Assembly (NCBI GenBank): GCA_020636075.1
Contig: JACJYO010000002.1
Coordinates: 744,001 to 808,000 of the forward strand
DNA length: 64,000 nt
Direction: 5' to 3'
Source: Lewinellaceae bacterium
GTDB taxonomy: Bacteria > Bacteroidota > Bacteroidia > Chitinophagales > Saprospiraceae
The notes below the pieces were generated by a model. The model was not told where the DNA came from, did no database searches, and worked only from the letters and a program-made list of their open reading frames with translations. The translations under genes were made by a program, and so were the position numbers. This document shows, in pieces, positions 53,461 through 62,255 of the stretch; the first letter of the stretch is position 1, and each line of letters starts with the position of its first letter.

Positions 53461-54426
53461 ATGCTTCCTTTGAAAAAAACTTCGCCAGACGAAAAAGCAC
53501 GGCTGCACCCGCAAAACAAACACCGCGAACGCTACGATTTCAAACAATTGCTGGAGGTTTGTCCGGAACTGGCGCCCTTTGTTACGCTGAATATCCACCA
53601 GGCTGAAACGATCGATTTTGCCAACCCGCAAGCGGTGAAATTGCTGAACCGGGCCTTGCTCCTGCAGTATTACGGCGTCGAATTTTGGGATATTCCTGCA
53701 GGTTATCTGTGCCCTCCGATTCCCGGCCGGGCCGATTACATGCACCACATCGCGGACCTGTTAGCCGCCTCCAACTATGGAAAAATACCGCCTGGAAACC
53801 AACTCAGATGCCTCGACATCGGCGTTGGCGCCAACTGCATTTATCCCATTCTGGGAAACAAAATTTACGGCTGGTCCTTCATCGGCTCCGATATTGACCC
53901 GGTAGCCATCGAATCGGCGAACAAGATCATCGCAGCAAATCCCGGTTTGCCGGAAGCGGTGGAGTGCCGCTTGCAAACAAACCCAAAAGCTATTTTCGAA
54001 GGCATTATCCAACCGGAGGAGGTCTTTGACCTGACCCTATGCAACCCGCCTTTTCACGCTTCACCCGAGGCGGCGCAGGAAGGCAGTTTGCGCAAGGTGA
54101 AAAATTTAACCGGCAAAAAAATCAAGAGCCCGATCCGGAACTTTGGCGGCAAACAAGGTGAACTGTGGTGCGAAGGTGGTGAAGCCGGTTTTCTTGAAAA
54201 CATGATTGCCGAAAGCCAGCAATTTGCCACATCCTGTTTTTGGTTTTCCTCGTTGGTTTCCAAACAATCCAACCTCAAACGCGCTCAGGCTGCGCTGGAA
54301 AAAGCGGGCGCATTGGCTGTACGAGTTATTCCCATGGGACAGGGCAATAAAACGAGCCGCATCCTTGCCTGGACCTTTCTTTCCAAGAAAAAACAGATGG
54401 TTTGGAAGATGGCGCGGTGGAAATAA
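53461..54426 (+). CDS. rlmF: 23S rRNA (adenine-1618-N6)-methyltransferase RlmF
   Basis: The 321-residue protein (from ATG 53461) matches RlmF throughout: LHPQNKHRERYDFKQLLE at the start, IPGRADYMHHIADLL, the SAM-binding motif CLDIGVGANCIYPILGN, FIGSDIDP, the catalytic N6-adenine motif LCNPPFHAS (NPPF type), KSPIRNFGGKQGELWCEGGE and TSCFWFSSLVSKQSNLK. It methylates A1618 of 23S rRNA. The upstream in-frame ATG at 53407 adds 18 residues not expected for the family. It stands alone; the neighbour on the far side is convergent. Confidence 0.96.
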   Translation: MLPLKKTSPDEKARLHPQNKHRERYDFKQLLEVCPELAPFVTLNIHQAETIDFANPQAVKLLNRALLLQYYGVEFWDIPAGYLCPPIPGRADYMHHIADLLAASNYGKIPPGNQLRCLDIGVGANCIYPILGNKIYGWSFIGSDIDPVAIESANKIIAANPGLPEAVECRLQTNPKAIFEGIIQPEEVFDLTLCNPPFHASPEAAQEGSLRKVKNLTGKKIKSPIRNFGGKQGELWCEGGEAGFLENMIAESQQFATSCFWFSSLVSKQSNLKRAQAALEKAGALAVRVIPMGQGNKTSRILAWTFLSKKKQMVWKMARWK

Positions 54427-54465
54427 CCTTGTAAAGCAAGGGCATCTCGCAAAAATTGCAACAAA

Positions 54466-54534
54466 TTTTTCACCGCTAAGGCGCAAAGACGCAAAGAGTC
54501 GTTCTCCGCGTCTTTGCACCTTAGCGGTGAAAAA
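54466..54534. repeat. 27-bp inverted repeat between convergent genes (GCAAAGACGC family)
   Basis: Arms 54466-54492 and 54508-54534 (TTTTTCACCGCTAAGGCGC...) pair with one mismatch around a 15-base loop. The core GGCGCAAAGACGC recurs at 59426-59488. T and A runs at the two outer ends make it usable as a two-way terminator for rlmF and the GH2-GH53 gene. Confidence 0.85.
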
Positions 54535-54594
54535 AGAACAATCTGCAACAGGGAATTTCCTCCAGAAACTTTTGCCCCTCTCAAACCTGGCAAC

Positions 54595-57500
54595 CTACCT
54601 CTGCAAGTATTTCGCCTTAAACCTATCATACAACTTCAAATAATCATTCGCATTCCCCTCCCGGTCAAAAAAGGATTCCCAGGTGCTCAGCGGCTCCCAA
54701 ATACAGGTGCCCTTGCCCCGGCCACCGGGAATATCGAACACAATTTTGTGCACGGCCTCCTTGCGGGCAGAATACTCGACCACGATCACATCTTTATCGT
54801 AGCGCCGTACCAGGTCATTCAAATTATCGCGCAAGTCATCCAATGTGCCGTGCCATTTCGGGTAATATGATTCGCCAATTACATCGAAATGTACTCCGCG
54901 CCGGAGCATATTATCAATAAAAAATACCGATTCGTCGTGTTGCCCCCCCAGGGCCACATGCAGCATCATTTGAATAGCCGGATCAACGGCTTTAACGGCA
55001 GCGGTTCCGGCATTGAGCAATTGCGCCAGACTGTCGAGGTGTTGCACATTCCCTTCCGGCCAAACAATACCGTGGTTGATCTCGTTGCCGATTTGCACCA
55101 TGTCGGGCGTTGTGCCCTGCGCCTTGAGCTGTTTGATCACATCGTAGGTGTAGTCGTAGAGCGCTTTTTTCAGTTCCGGAAATGCAAGCCCTTCCCAGGC
55201 TTTGGGTTTGTATTGCTTGCCAGGGTCGGCCCAATAATCGCTGTAATGAAAATCGAGCAGTAGTTTCATGCCCGCCGCTTTCACGCGTTTGGCCATAGCC
55301 AAGGTGTGTTCCAGATCGCAAAAACCATCTTTGGGAGAGTAGCCATTTTCCAGGGAAGGGTTGTGAAACAGGCGCAGGCGGACGTAGTTAAACCCGTGTT
55401 GTTTCAGGAGCTCGATGGCGTCTTTTTCCACGCCGTCCTCCTTGAACTTGATGCCGCGCGCCTCCAGTTGGGGCAAAAAAGAAATATCCGCCCCGATCAT
55501 TTTATCCACCGGCCGGTCTTTGGCAGTCTCGCCTTTCAGCCGGTAGGTATCGTCGATGTTCACGGAAGCAACACTGCCTGGGCCGACAGTTATGATGTCC
55601 GTGGTACCGGCCCATAAATTGGGCGACCGGGCTTCAAATTTTATCATCCCGGGTACTGTTCCGGCCTGGATCAGCACCTGGCAATGCCCGTTGAACAGGC
55701 TGCGCTGCCAGGCGCCTTCGGCGCAAATGTCCGGCTCGTGGCAAGACGGATCGCCGTTGCCCACCCCGATGATTTTCCCGGGTCCTTCAAGGTGAAAGGT
55801 CACCAAATTATTGGCATTCGGCACTACCCTGCCCTCCCGGTCAAACACGGTCACGTTGACTACCGACACATCACTGCCATCCGCCAGCAAGGTGGTTTTA
55901 TAGGGTGTCAGGGAAATTTCTGTCGGTGTGCCGGTCGTTTCCACCTTGGTTTCAAATTGCCGCCCGTTTTTGGTGGCAACGGCTTTTAATGTGCCAGGTT
56001 GGTAATCGACCGTCCACTTCAGGTGGCTGTTGCGCGGCATTGGCTTTTCACCCAAACTCTTGTCATTCAGAAACAATTCCACCTTGTCGGCATTGGAATT
56101 TACCCATACATCGATAGGCTCATTCCTTTTACCCAGCCAGTTCCAGTGCGGCGAAATATGCAGCACATCCTTGTCCGTCCACCAGGATTGGTAGTAGTAG
56201 TACAGGTTTTTGGGAAAACCGCACATGTCCATGATCCCGAAATGCGAATTGATGTTCGGCCATTCAAAGGGTGTGGGTTCGCCCCGGTAGTCCAGCCCTG
56301 TCCAGACAAAGCCGCCGAGCCAGAAGTCGTTTTCAGCCGCCAGCGTCCACCAGGTTTCAGCAGTACTGGCCCACCAGGGCGCCGTGATATCCTGATCGGG
56401 CACATAACCGCGAATACTGTCTTTTTCGTACATGCCCCTGGAGGTCACCGTACTCCCCATTTCAGTGCCGATGATCGGCTGGTCGGGGTGGTCGCGGTGG
56501 TAGTCGGCTACACCAAATTGCCGGTAATTGAAACTCCGCACCGGGATGACCTCATTCACCCCATTGTACACATTGGCTACATCGGCTGCGTAGGTGCAGG
56601 TGCGGGTAGGATCGAATTCGTGTTGTTTTTTGATAAATGTTTGGGCTATGCGTTTGCCGACAGGCGTGGTGTGAATCCAGCCTTCTTCATTGCCAATGCT
56701 CCACATGAACACCGAGGTCCGGCTCCGGTCGCGCCGGAGGAGGCGTTCAAATTGGTCCATATATTCGGCGCCGCTGTTGAGCAGGCGCTGCTCGTCCATA
56801 ACCAGCATGCCGAGGCTGTCGCAGGCGTCGAGCAATTCGGGTGTCGGGGCATTGTGGCTGGTTCGGTAGGCATTTACACCCAGGTTTTTGAGCAAACGGA
56901 TGCGGTAAAATTGCAGGTAATCCGGCAGGGCGCTGCCGACACCGGCGTGGTCCTGGTGGCAGTTGACGCCGTATAGTTTCACATGTTTTCCATTGAGAAA
57001 TACACCGTTTGTTTTGATTTCTATGGTCCGAAAACCAAAGCGCAACAGTTGTTTGTCCATTATAATCCCACCTGCACGGACTTCCACGTGGATGCGGTAG
57101 AGGTACGGATCGTCCAGGTTCCACAGTCTGGGTTTATCAACTGACAGGGTGGAAACGGCTGTTTTTGAGGCATTTACCTCCATTGCAAGTGATTGCGGTT
57201 TGGCACGGGCGACAATTTTCCCGTTGCGGTCTGTCAGGTACACCTCGACGGTACGATCAGCCGGGACGTCACCGTGGTTTTCCACCGTAGTTTCAACGGT
57301 CAATTCGGCATTTGATCCCTGAAGAACTGCATGAGCAAAAATGCCATCGTGCGCGATATGTATCGGGTTAAAAACATTAAGCCAAACGTGCCGGTAGATA
57401 CCCGCGCCTTCGTAAAACCAACCTTCATACTGGGTGGCATCCACCCGAACGACGAGCACGTTTTGGCCACCATAATTCAGGAAATCCGTGATGTCGTAGG

Positions 57501-57999
57501 CCGCACCTACGTAGCCGCTTTTGTTATTTCCAAGGTAAAAACCGTTGACCCAAAATTCGGCATCGCGAAAAACCCCATCGAACTGAATCTCAAATCGTTT
57601 ACCCAAATCAGTCGCCTCCACTTTGAAATGTTTCCGGTACCAGCCGATGCTGGTTTCCGGGTAGTTTCCACCCACCGGTTTGTAGCCGTGCGCCATCACA
57701 TTAAATGCCGGATCGTACACAAACGGCAGCTCAACGGCCCAGTCGTGGGGCAAATTGAGCGAACGCCACAAACTATCGTTGAACTTCGGGTCGATCGCCG
57801 TGCCAGCCGCGCCACCTGATTTTGAAAAAACGGTGGCCAGGCTAAAGTTGAAATCCTTTTCCGGATTTTGGGCATGCCCAAAACTGAACTTCCAGTTGGT
57901 GTCAAAATTGGAATGTGTTCTGGGAGCGATATGCTGGCTTTGAAGTTGAATAACAGGCAATAAAAATAAACAGGCAAAAAGGAGGGTTGAACGATACAT
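54595..57999 (-). CDS. GH2-GH53 fusion: beta-galactosidase plus endo-beta-1,4-galactanase
   Basis: The 1134-residue protein has a signal peptide (LLFACLFLLPVIQLQSQ). Residues about 30-600 are a GH2 enzyme: sugar-binding jelly roll, Ig domain, and a barrel with LYGVNCHQDHAGVGSALPD, acid/base Glu438 in MWSIGNEEGW and nucleophile Glu513 in IIGTEMGS. Ig-like domains (about 625-825) include a DUF4982/Big-type segment. Residues about 832-1134 form a complete GH53 domain: MIGADISFLPQLEARGIKF, RLRLFHNPS, LLLDFHYSDYWADPGKQ, acid/base Glu973 in QIGNEINHGIVWPEG and Glu1075 in VIVVEYSA. GH53 cuts beta-1,4-galactan internally and GH2 can remove galactose ends, so one chain could degrade pectic galactan completely. 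There is no T9SS tail; it is probably periplasmic. No SusCD genes are adjacent. Confidence 0.92.
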   Translation of the reverse strand: MYRSTLLFACLFLLPVIQLQSQHIAPRTHSNFDTNWKFSFGHAQNPEKDFNFSLATVFSKSGGAAGTAIDPKFNDSLWRSLNLPHDWAVELPFVYDPAFNVMAHGYKPVGGNYPETSIGWYRKHFKVEATDLGKRFEIQFDGVFRDAEFWVNGFYLGNNKSGYVGAAYDITDFLNYGGQNVLVVRVDATQYEGWFYEGAGIYRHVWLNVFNPIHIAHDGIFAHAVLQGSNAELTVETTVENHGDVPADRTVEVYLTDRNGKIVARAKPQSLAMEVNASKTAVSTLSVDKPRLWNLDDPYLYRIHVEVRAGGIIMDKQLLRFGFRTIEIKTNGVFLNGKHVKLYGVNCHQDHAGVGSALPDYLQFYRIRLLKNLGVNAYRTSHNAPTPELLDACDSLGMLVMDEQRLLNSGAEYMDQFERLLRRDRSRTSVFMWSIGNEEGWIHTTPVGKRIAQTFIKKQHEFDPTRTCTYAADVANVYNGVNEVIPVRSFNYRQFGVADYHRDHPDQPIIGTEMGSTVTSRGMYEKDSIRGYVPDQDITAPWWASTAETWWTLAAENDFWLGGFVWTGLDYRGEPTPFEWPNINSHFGIMDMCGFPKNLYYYYQSWWTDKDVLHISPHWNWLGKRNEPIDVWVNSNADKVELFLNDKSLGEKPMPRNSHLKWTVDYQPGTLKAVATKNGRQFETKVETTGTPTEISLTPYKTTLLADGSDVSVVNVTVFDREGRVVPNANNLVTFHLEGPGKIIGVGNGDPSCHEPDICAEGAWQRSLFNGHCQVLIQAGTVPGMIKFEARSPNLWAGTTDIITVGPGSVASVNIDDTYRLKGETAKDRPVDKMIGADISFLPQLEARGIKFKEDGVEKDAIELLKQHGFNYVRLRLFHNPSLENGYSPKDGFCDLEHTLAMAKRVKAAGMKLLLDFHYSDYWADPGKQYKPKAWEGLAFPELKKALYDYTYDVIKQLKAQGTTPDMVQIGNEINHGIVWPEGNVQHLDSLAQLLNAGTAAVKAVDPAIQMMLHVALGGQHDESVFFIDNMLRRGVHFDVIGESYYPKWHGTLDDLRDNLNDLVRRYDKDVIVVEYSARKEAVHKIVFDIPGGRGKGTCIWEPLSTWESFFDREGNANDYLKLYDRFKAKYLQR

Positions 58000-58022
58000 A
58001 AAACCAAGCTGATTTGAACAAT

Positions 58023-58030
58023 TACCTTTG
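58023..58030 (+). promoter_or_regulatory. Predicted -7 box for the amidohydrolase gene
   Basis: TACCTTTG, a perfect TAnnTTTG match, lies 49 bases before the ATG at 58080 in the 80-base divergent gap. No -33 element was seen at normal spacing. Confidence 0.4.
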
Positions 58031-58079
58031 GCACCATGCCAAAGCGCTGGCGCTAAACTAAGGACAATACCAAAACTCT

Positions 58080-59345
58080 ATGAACAGACAACTGCTTGTG
58101 CTCCTGCTTTGCTTTCAGTGGTTGTTCCTCGTGGCCCAACCCGCCGACTCCACCTGGTTGCTCCGGCCCGACCGCGTATTCGATGGTACTGAAATCCATG
58201 AAGGCTGGGTCGTACTTGTGCAAGGGCAATTCATCCGGGCTGTTGGTCCAGTGAAGGATTTAGCAATTCCGGCGAACACCAGGCGTATCGATCTGCCGGG
58301 GACAACACTTCTGCCCGGGCTGATTGAAGGTCATGGCCACATTTTGTTGCACCCGTACAATGAAACCTCCTGGAACGACCAGGTACTCCTCGAATCGGAG
58401 GCCGAGCGGGTTGTGCGCGCGGTGCAGCATTTGAAGGCCACCCTGGATGCGGGATTTACCACCTTGCGCGACCTGGGATCGGAAGGCGCCGGTTATGCCG
58501 ATGTAGGGTTGAGAACCGCCGTGGAAAAAGGGCTGATTCCCGGACCGCGCCTGCTGGTTGCCGGCAGAGCAATTGTGGCTACTGGAAGTTACGGCCCCAA
58601 AGGTTTTGCTCCGCACGTGCAAGTACCCAAAGGCGCCGAAGAAGCCGATGGTGTGGAACAACTGCAAAAAGTGGTGCGCGACCAGATCGGCCACGGCGCC
58701 GACATTGTAAAAGTGTACGCCGACTATCGCTGGGGACCAAACGGCGAGGCCATGCCGACATTTTCAGTTGAAGAATTGAAAGCCGTGGTGGAACCCGCGA
58801 AAAGCAGCGGCCGCCCGGTGGTTGCCCATGCCGCAACCCGGGAAGGCATCCGGCGGGCTACTTTGGCGGGTGTGGAAACGATCGAACATGGTGACGGCGC
58901 CGACCCGGCACTTTTTGCCTTGTTGAAAGAAAAACAAACAGCCTGGTGCCCAACCCTGGCAGCAGCCGAATCGATCTTGCAGTACCGCGGCTGGAAAAAA
59001 GGCGTTGACCCCGAGCCCGAACGTGTCCGCCTGAAAAAACAAACGTTCAGACAGGCGCTGGAATCCGGGGTGCGAATTTGCGCCGGTGGCGATGTCGGCG
59101 TTTTTTCCCATGGAAACAATGCCCTGGAACTGGAATTGATGGTCGAATACGGCATGGCTCCTTTACAGGTATTGCAGGCAGCCACTGCTGTAAACGCAAG
59201 CGTATTTCACCTTGATCAACAAGTCGGGCGAATTGCACCCGGCCTCTTGGCCGACCTGATAGCGGTAACCGGAAACCCGGCGGAAGATATCCGCGCTTTA
59301 CGCAATGTCCGCCTGGTGATGAAAGGCGGAAAACGGTACAAATAG
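58080..59345 (+). CDS. Secreted metal-dependent amidohydrolase (prolidase/imidazolonepropionase-like)
   Basis: The 421-residue protein has a signal peptide (LVLLLCFQWLFLVAQ). The amidohydrolase barrel has the full set of metal ligands: LIEGHGHILL (His85, His87), a carbamylated-Lys candidate in HGADIVKVYADY, HAATREG, VETIEHGD and the final Asp in GGDVGVFSHG. The flanking composite beta-sandwich is made of the N-terminal RPDRVFDGTEIHEGWVVL region and the C-terminal GLLADLIAVTGNP region. Secreted relatives cleave Xaa-Pro or other dipeptides, but substrate range is wide. It stands alone, divergent from the GH2-GH53 gene and convergent with the tyrosine phenol-lyase gene. Confidence 0.9.
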   Translation: MNRQLLVLLLCFQWLFLVAQPADSTWLLRPDRVFDGTEIHEGWVVLVQGQFIRAVGPVKDLAIPANTRRIDLPGTTLLPGLIEGHGHILLHPYNETSWNDQVLLESEAERVVRAVQHLKATLDAGFTTLRDLGSEGAGYADVGLRTAVEKGLIPGPRLLVAGRAIVATGSYGPKGFAPHVQVPKGAEEADGVEQLQKVVRDQIGHGADIVKVYADYRWGPNGEAMPTFSVEELKAVVEPAKSSGRPVVAHAATREGIRRATLAGVETIEHGDGADPALFALLKEKQTAWCPTLAAAESILQYRGWKKGVDPEPERVRLKKQTFRQALESGVRICAGGDVGVFSHGNNALELELMVEYGMAPLQVLQAATAVNASVFHLDQQVGRIAPGLLADLIAVTGNPAEDIRALRNVRLVMKGGKRYK

Positions 59346-59425
59346 GACAACGTTTATTGAGACAGATTTTTTTCTATTTTTTGGACAGGCGCTCCACCAA
59401 TTTTGTCTGCCGTTGCGTATTTTGA

Positions 59426-59488
59426 TTTACTGCGAAGGCGCAAAGACGCGAAGGATTAACCTCTGCGTCTTTGCGCCTTCGCGGTAAA
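59426..59488. repeat. 24-bp inverted repeat between convergent genes (GCAAAGACGC family)
   Basis: Arms 59426-59449 and 59465-59488 (TTTACTGCGAAGGCGCAAAG...) pair with one mismatch around a 15-base loop. It shares the GGCGCAAAGACGC core and layout of the repeat at 54466-54534 and has the same position between convergent genes. Confidence 0.85.
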
Positions 59489-59570
59489 AAGTTTGTCGCA
59501 CAGGGCCTGGAATTTACTTAGAAGACACCCTCTGTTTTTTCCTGTTAATCTTGTCAATTGTATTGCCTGG

Positions 59571-60953
59571 TCACAGTCGCTCAAACCGCGCCTGAAAAAA
59601 GCGCAGATACTTTGGTTCGTAAACCATATTCAGTCCCTTTATCCGGTTGCGGCGGTGCAGCACGGCATTGGCCGATTCGGCCACAACATCCATATGTGCC
59701 TGCGTGTACACCCGGCGCGGGATGGTAAAGCGCACCAGCTCCAGTTTGGGGAAATACTGCTCGCCATTGGGTTTTCGGCCCGCCGATACAATCCCGCGCT
59801 CCATGGTGCGCACCCCGGAGTCGAGGTAAATTTCGGCAGCCAGGGCCTGTGCCGGGAATTTATCCTGTGGAATGTGGGGCAGGAAGCGTCGGGCATCGAC
59901 AAACACACCGTGTCCGCCAATGGGCCGAACCAGCGGAATATCAAACTCTTCCATGCGATGCCCCAGGTATTCCACCTGCCCGACACGAGCGTGAATGTGG
60001 TTGTCGTTCAGGCTTTCCTCGATCCCGATGGCCATTGCCTCCATGTCGCGTCCGGCCATGCCGCCGTAGGTATGCAGGCCTTCATACACCACTACGAGGT
60101 TGCGGGCTTCTTCGTACACTTCCCATTCATTGGTCGCTAAAAAGCCGCCAATATTAACCAGCGCGTCTTTTTTTGCACTCATCGTGGCGCCATCGGTATA
60201 GGAACAAATGGCTTTAACAATACGTTGGATACTCATTTTGGCGTAGCCGGGTTCGCGTTGTTGAATAAAATAAGCGTTTTCGGCAACGCGGGTCATGTCG
60301 TGGATGATCCGGATCCCATGTTGGCGGGTATAGTTCCACAGCTCGCGCAAGTTGGCCAGGCTGATCGGCTGGCCGCCGGCCATATTTACATTAGTGGCAA
60401 TGCAGACGTAGGGAATCTTTTCCGGGCCATGTTTTTTCACCAGTTTTTCCAGTTTATTCAGGTCGACATTGCCTTTAAACGGGTGTTCGTTTTGGGGGTC
60501 GTGGGCTTCGTCTATGATGATATCGGCAAAGGTGCCGCCGGCAAGTTCCTGGTGCAACCGGGTGGTCGTGAAGTACATGTTGCCGGGAATAATATCGCCG
60601 GGTTTGATCAGAATTTTGGACAGCAGGTTTTCGGCGCCTCTGCCCTGGTGTGTCGGCACGAGGTATTTGTAGCCGTAATACGCATGCACGGCTTTTTCCA
60701 GATGGTAAAAATTCTGGCTGCCGGCATAAGATTCATCGCCTTGCATCATACCTGCCCATTGCCGGTCGCTCATGGCCGAAGTACCGCTGTCTGTCAAGAG
60801 ATCGATATAAACATCTTTGGAAGGGAGCAGGAAGGTGTTGAACCCGGCATCCCGGATCGCTTTCAAGCGTTGTGCCCGGGTGGTCATGCGGAGCAATTCC
60901 ACCATTTTCATTTTGTAGGGTTCTGCCCAGGATCGGTGGTATGTTGTTGCCAT
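59571..60953 (-). CDS. tpl: Tyrosine phenol-lyase
   Basis: The 460-residue PLP enzyme of the beta-eliminating lyase family (family length about 456) converts tyrosine to phenol, pyruvate and ammonia, reversibly. Matching segments are WAEPYKMKMVELLRMTTR, DSGTSAMSDRQWAGMMQGDE, LVPTHQGRGAENLL (phosphate-binding Arg105), GNMYFTTTRLHQE, HDMTRVAENAYFI, YTDGATMSAKKDALVNIGG with the PLP Lys (Lys262 by homology), SGVRTMERGIVSAGR (the substrate-carboxylate Arg region), and IPRRVYTQAHMDVVAE. The end LRFFQARFERL is typical of tyrosine phenol-lyase rather than tryptophanase. It is cytoplasmic. A LysE-type exporter gene is divergent, about 150 bases away. Confidence 0.93.
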   Translation of the reverse strand: MATTYHRSWAEPYKMKMVELLRMTTRAQRLKAIRDAGFNTFLLPSKDVYIDLLTDSGTSAMSDRQWAGMMQGDESYAGSQNFYHLEKAVHAYYGYKYLVPTHQGRGAENLLSKILIKPGDIIPGNMYFTTTRLHQELAGGTFADIIIDEAHDPQNEHPFKGNVDLNKLEKLVKKHGPEKIPYVCIATNVNMAGGQPISLANLRELWNYTRQHGIRIIHDMTRVAENAYFIQQREPGYAKMSIQRIVKAICSYTDGATMSAKKDALVNIGGFLATNEWEVYEEARNLVVVYEGLHTYGGMAGRDMEAMAIGIEESLNDNHIHARVGQVEYLGHRMEEFDIPLVRPIGGHGVFVDARRFLPHIPQDKFPAQALAAEIYLDSGVRTMERGIVSAGRKPNGEQYFPKLELVRFTIPRRVYTQAHMDVVAESANAVLHRRNRIKGLNMVYEPKYLRFFQARFERL

Positions 60954-61105
60954 AGTCGAAAAGTGCTGTTTGAGTGCGGCACAAGACTAGGGCAATCGAT
61001 ACGGTTCGATGAGGATGTAGGTTAGCACGGGAAATAATTGTGGTCAGCTTTCAACGCAGCTTGGCCCCGGAACCGACAATTTCCACTTATTCTTGTTGCT
61101 GCTTT

Positions 61106-61768
61106 ATGCCAACATTTCAAAAACATATGCTCGTTTTCCTGCGGTCCCTTTGCATTGGCGCAGGAATATCTTTCGCAGGATCGATAGGCCCGAGTGCCAT
61201 CAACCTGACGGTTATGCAGGTCAGTGTGGAAGCGGGTATTCAACAAGCCGGATGGTTTGTCCTCGGTATGATCCTTACGGAATTCATCTTTATCCGGGCT
61301 TCCCTGGGTGGGCTCCGCAGGTTGCTGTTGCATGCGAACATCCGGCGGATATTGGAACGCCTGATCCTGATTTTGTTTGTGGTATTAGCCGCGATAAGTT
61401 TTTTTGCGGCCTTCCGAGACGTGCAAAGCAGTAGCACATTCAGTTCGAACACCGCCGGCAACGGTTTTTTGCTGGGCATTTTATTTCGGCTGCTCAACCC
61501 TTCCATGGTCCCCTACTGGCTCGGCGTCAATGCCGGTCTGATGGCGCGGGAATTGTTGCCGCCGACACCCGCACACTTCAATGCATATGCTGTGGGTTGC
61601 GCCTTTGGCACTGTGGTTGCGCTGGGGCTTTACATAGCGGGAGGAGCACAACTTACCGAGTTTTTTGCCGGCTACCGGCAATTGCTAAATCTTGCCATCG
61701 GGTGCTTTTTCCTGGCTGCTGCCGCATGGATGGCCTTCCAAAACCACAGCAGGAAACCCGGCAAGTGA
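61106..61768 (+). CDS. LysE-family amino-acid exporter
   Basis: The 220-residue membrane protein has about six helices: FLRSLCIGAGISFAGSIGPS, GWFVLGMILTEFIFI, ILILFVVLAAISFFAAF, FLLGILFRLLNPSMVPYWLG, AVGCAFGTVVALGLYIAG and LLNLAIGCFFLAAAAWMAF. The early SIGPSAINL and middle LNPSMVPYW are the LysE/RhtB signatures. These proteins export amino acids or related small molecules. The next in-frame ATG (61127) is an equally good start; 61040 would add an unsupported extension. The divergent gene encodes tyrosine phenol-lyase, so an aromatic compound is a possible substrate, but this is only context. Confidence 0.85.
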   Translation: MPTFQKHMLVFLRSLCIGAGISFAGSIGPSAINLTVMQVSVEAGIQQAGWFVLGMILTEFIFIRASLGGLRRLLLHANIRRILERLILILFVVLAAISFFAAFRDVQSSSTFSSNTAGNGFLLGILFRLLNPSMVPYWLGVNAGLMARELLPPTPAHFNAYAVGCAFGTVVALGLYIAGGAQLTEFFAGYRQLLNLAIGCFFLAAAAWMAFQNHSRKPGK

Positions 61769-61769
61769 A

Positions 61770-61895
61770 TTATTTCAGAAATTCCCGTATCCGTTTGATG
61801 GTTTCTTTCGGCATAAAAAGCACACCGTGCAAAACGCCGATAACATAGCCGCATATTCCAGAAAGGACAATGAGTAAGAGTACATAATAAGACAT
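61770..61895 (-). CDS. Small single-helix membrane protein, 41 residues
   Basis: A 41-codon frame reads MSYYVLLLIVLSGICGYVIG, then VLHGVLFMPKETIKRIREFLK and TAA. It has one hydrophobic helix at about 4-28 and a basic amphipathic tail (KETIKRIREFLK), a plausible small inner-membrane protein with cytoplasmic tail. Its stop lies 2 bases past the LysE stop on the other strand. No homologue is recognised. The compact design and clean frame make it more than noise, but expression is unproven. Confidence 0.5.
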   Translation of the reverse strand: MSYYVLLLIVLSGICGYVIGVLHGVLFMPKETIKRIREFLK

Positions 61896-62255
61896 AGCAA
61901 AACTTTTTTCTTTTAAAATGCCGTATCGAAAAAATGGTTTTGGGCCGCCAAGTACGGGGTATGTACAATTCTGATCAAAACATGCAAAAAGTTAGCACAA
62001 AGTGCGGCATAAATTCTCATTTTATAAATTTCTGCGGATATTCGCCCCCGGAACAACCGCCACCACGATTTCACACGATTGTTCTGTCCTCACCTATTAC
62101 CGCCAAATTAGTTGCTGTATTTTTTTTGCAAACACCTCTTCCCTGTTGATTTGCCTTTTTTAATTGCCTCCCCAAGGCATCAAATTATTTGATTGGGCGC
62201 GATTGGCGTGCGACTACTATCGTTGTTTGAAAATCACCAACTTAATTTAACTTGT
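61896..62255. other. 360-base intergenic region without recognised gene
   Basis: This AT-rich stretch separates the small membrane gene from the second SusC gene. Long T and A runs are present (for example 62119-62128), but no exact TAnnTTTG box, no inverted repeat of note and no convincing frame was found. It presumably holds the promoter of the SusC gene. Confidence 0.5.

Noticed and set aside
55999..56976. Plus-strand frame of 325 codons opposite the GH2-GH53 gene
   Set aside because: Antisense shadow of catalytic GH2 sequence without recognisable domains.
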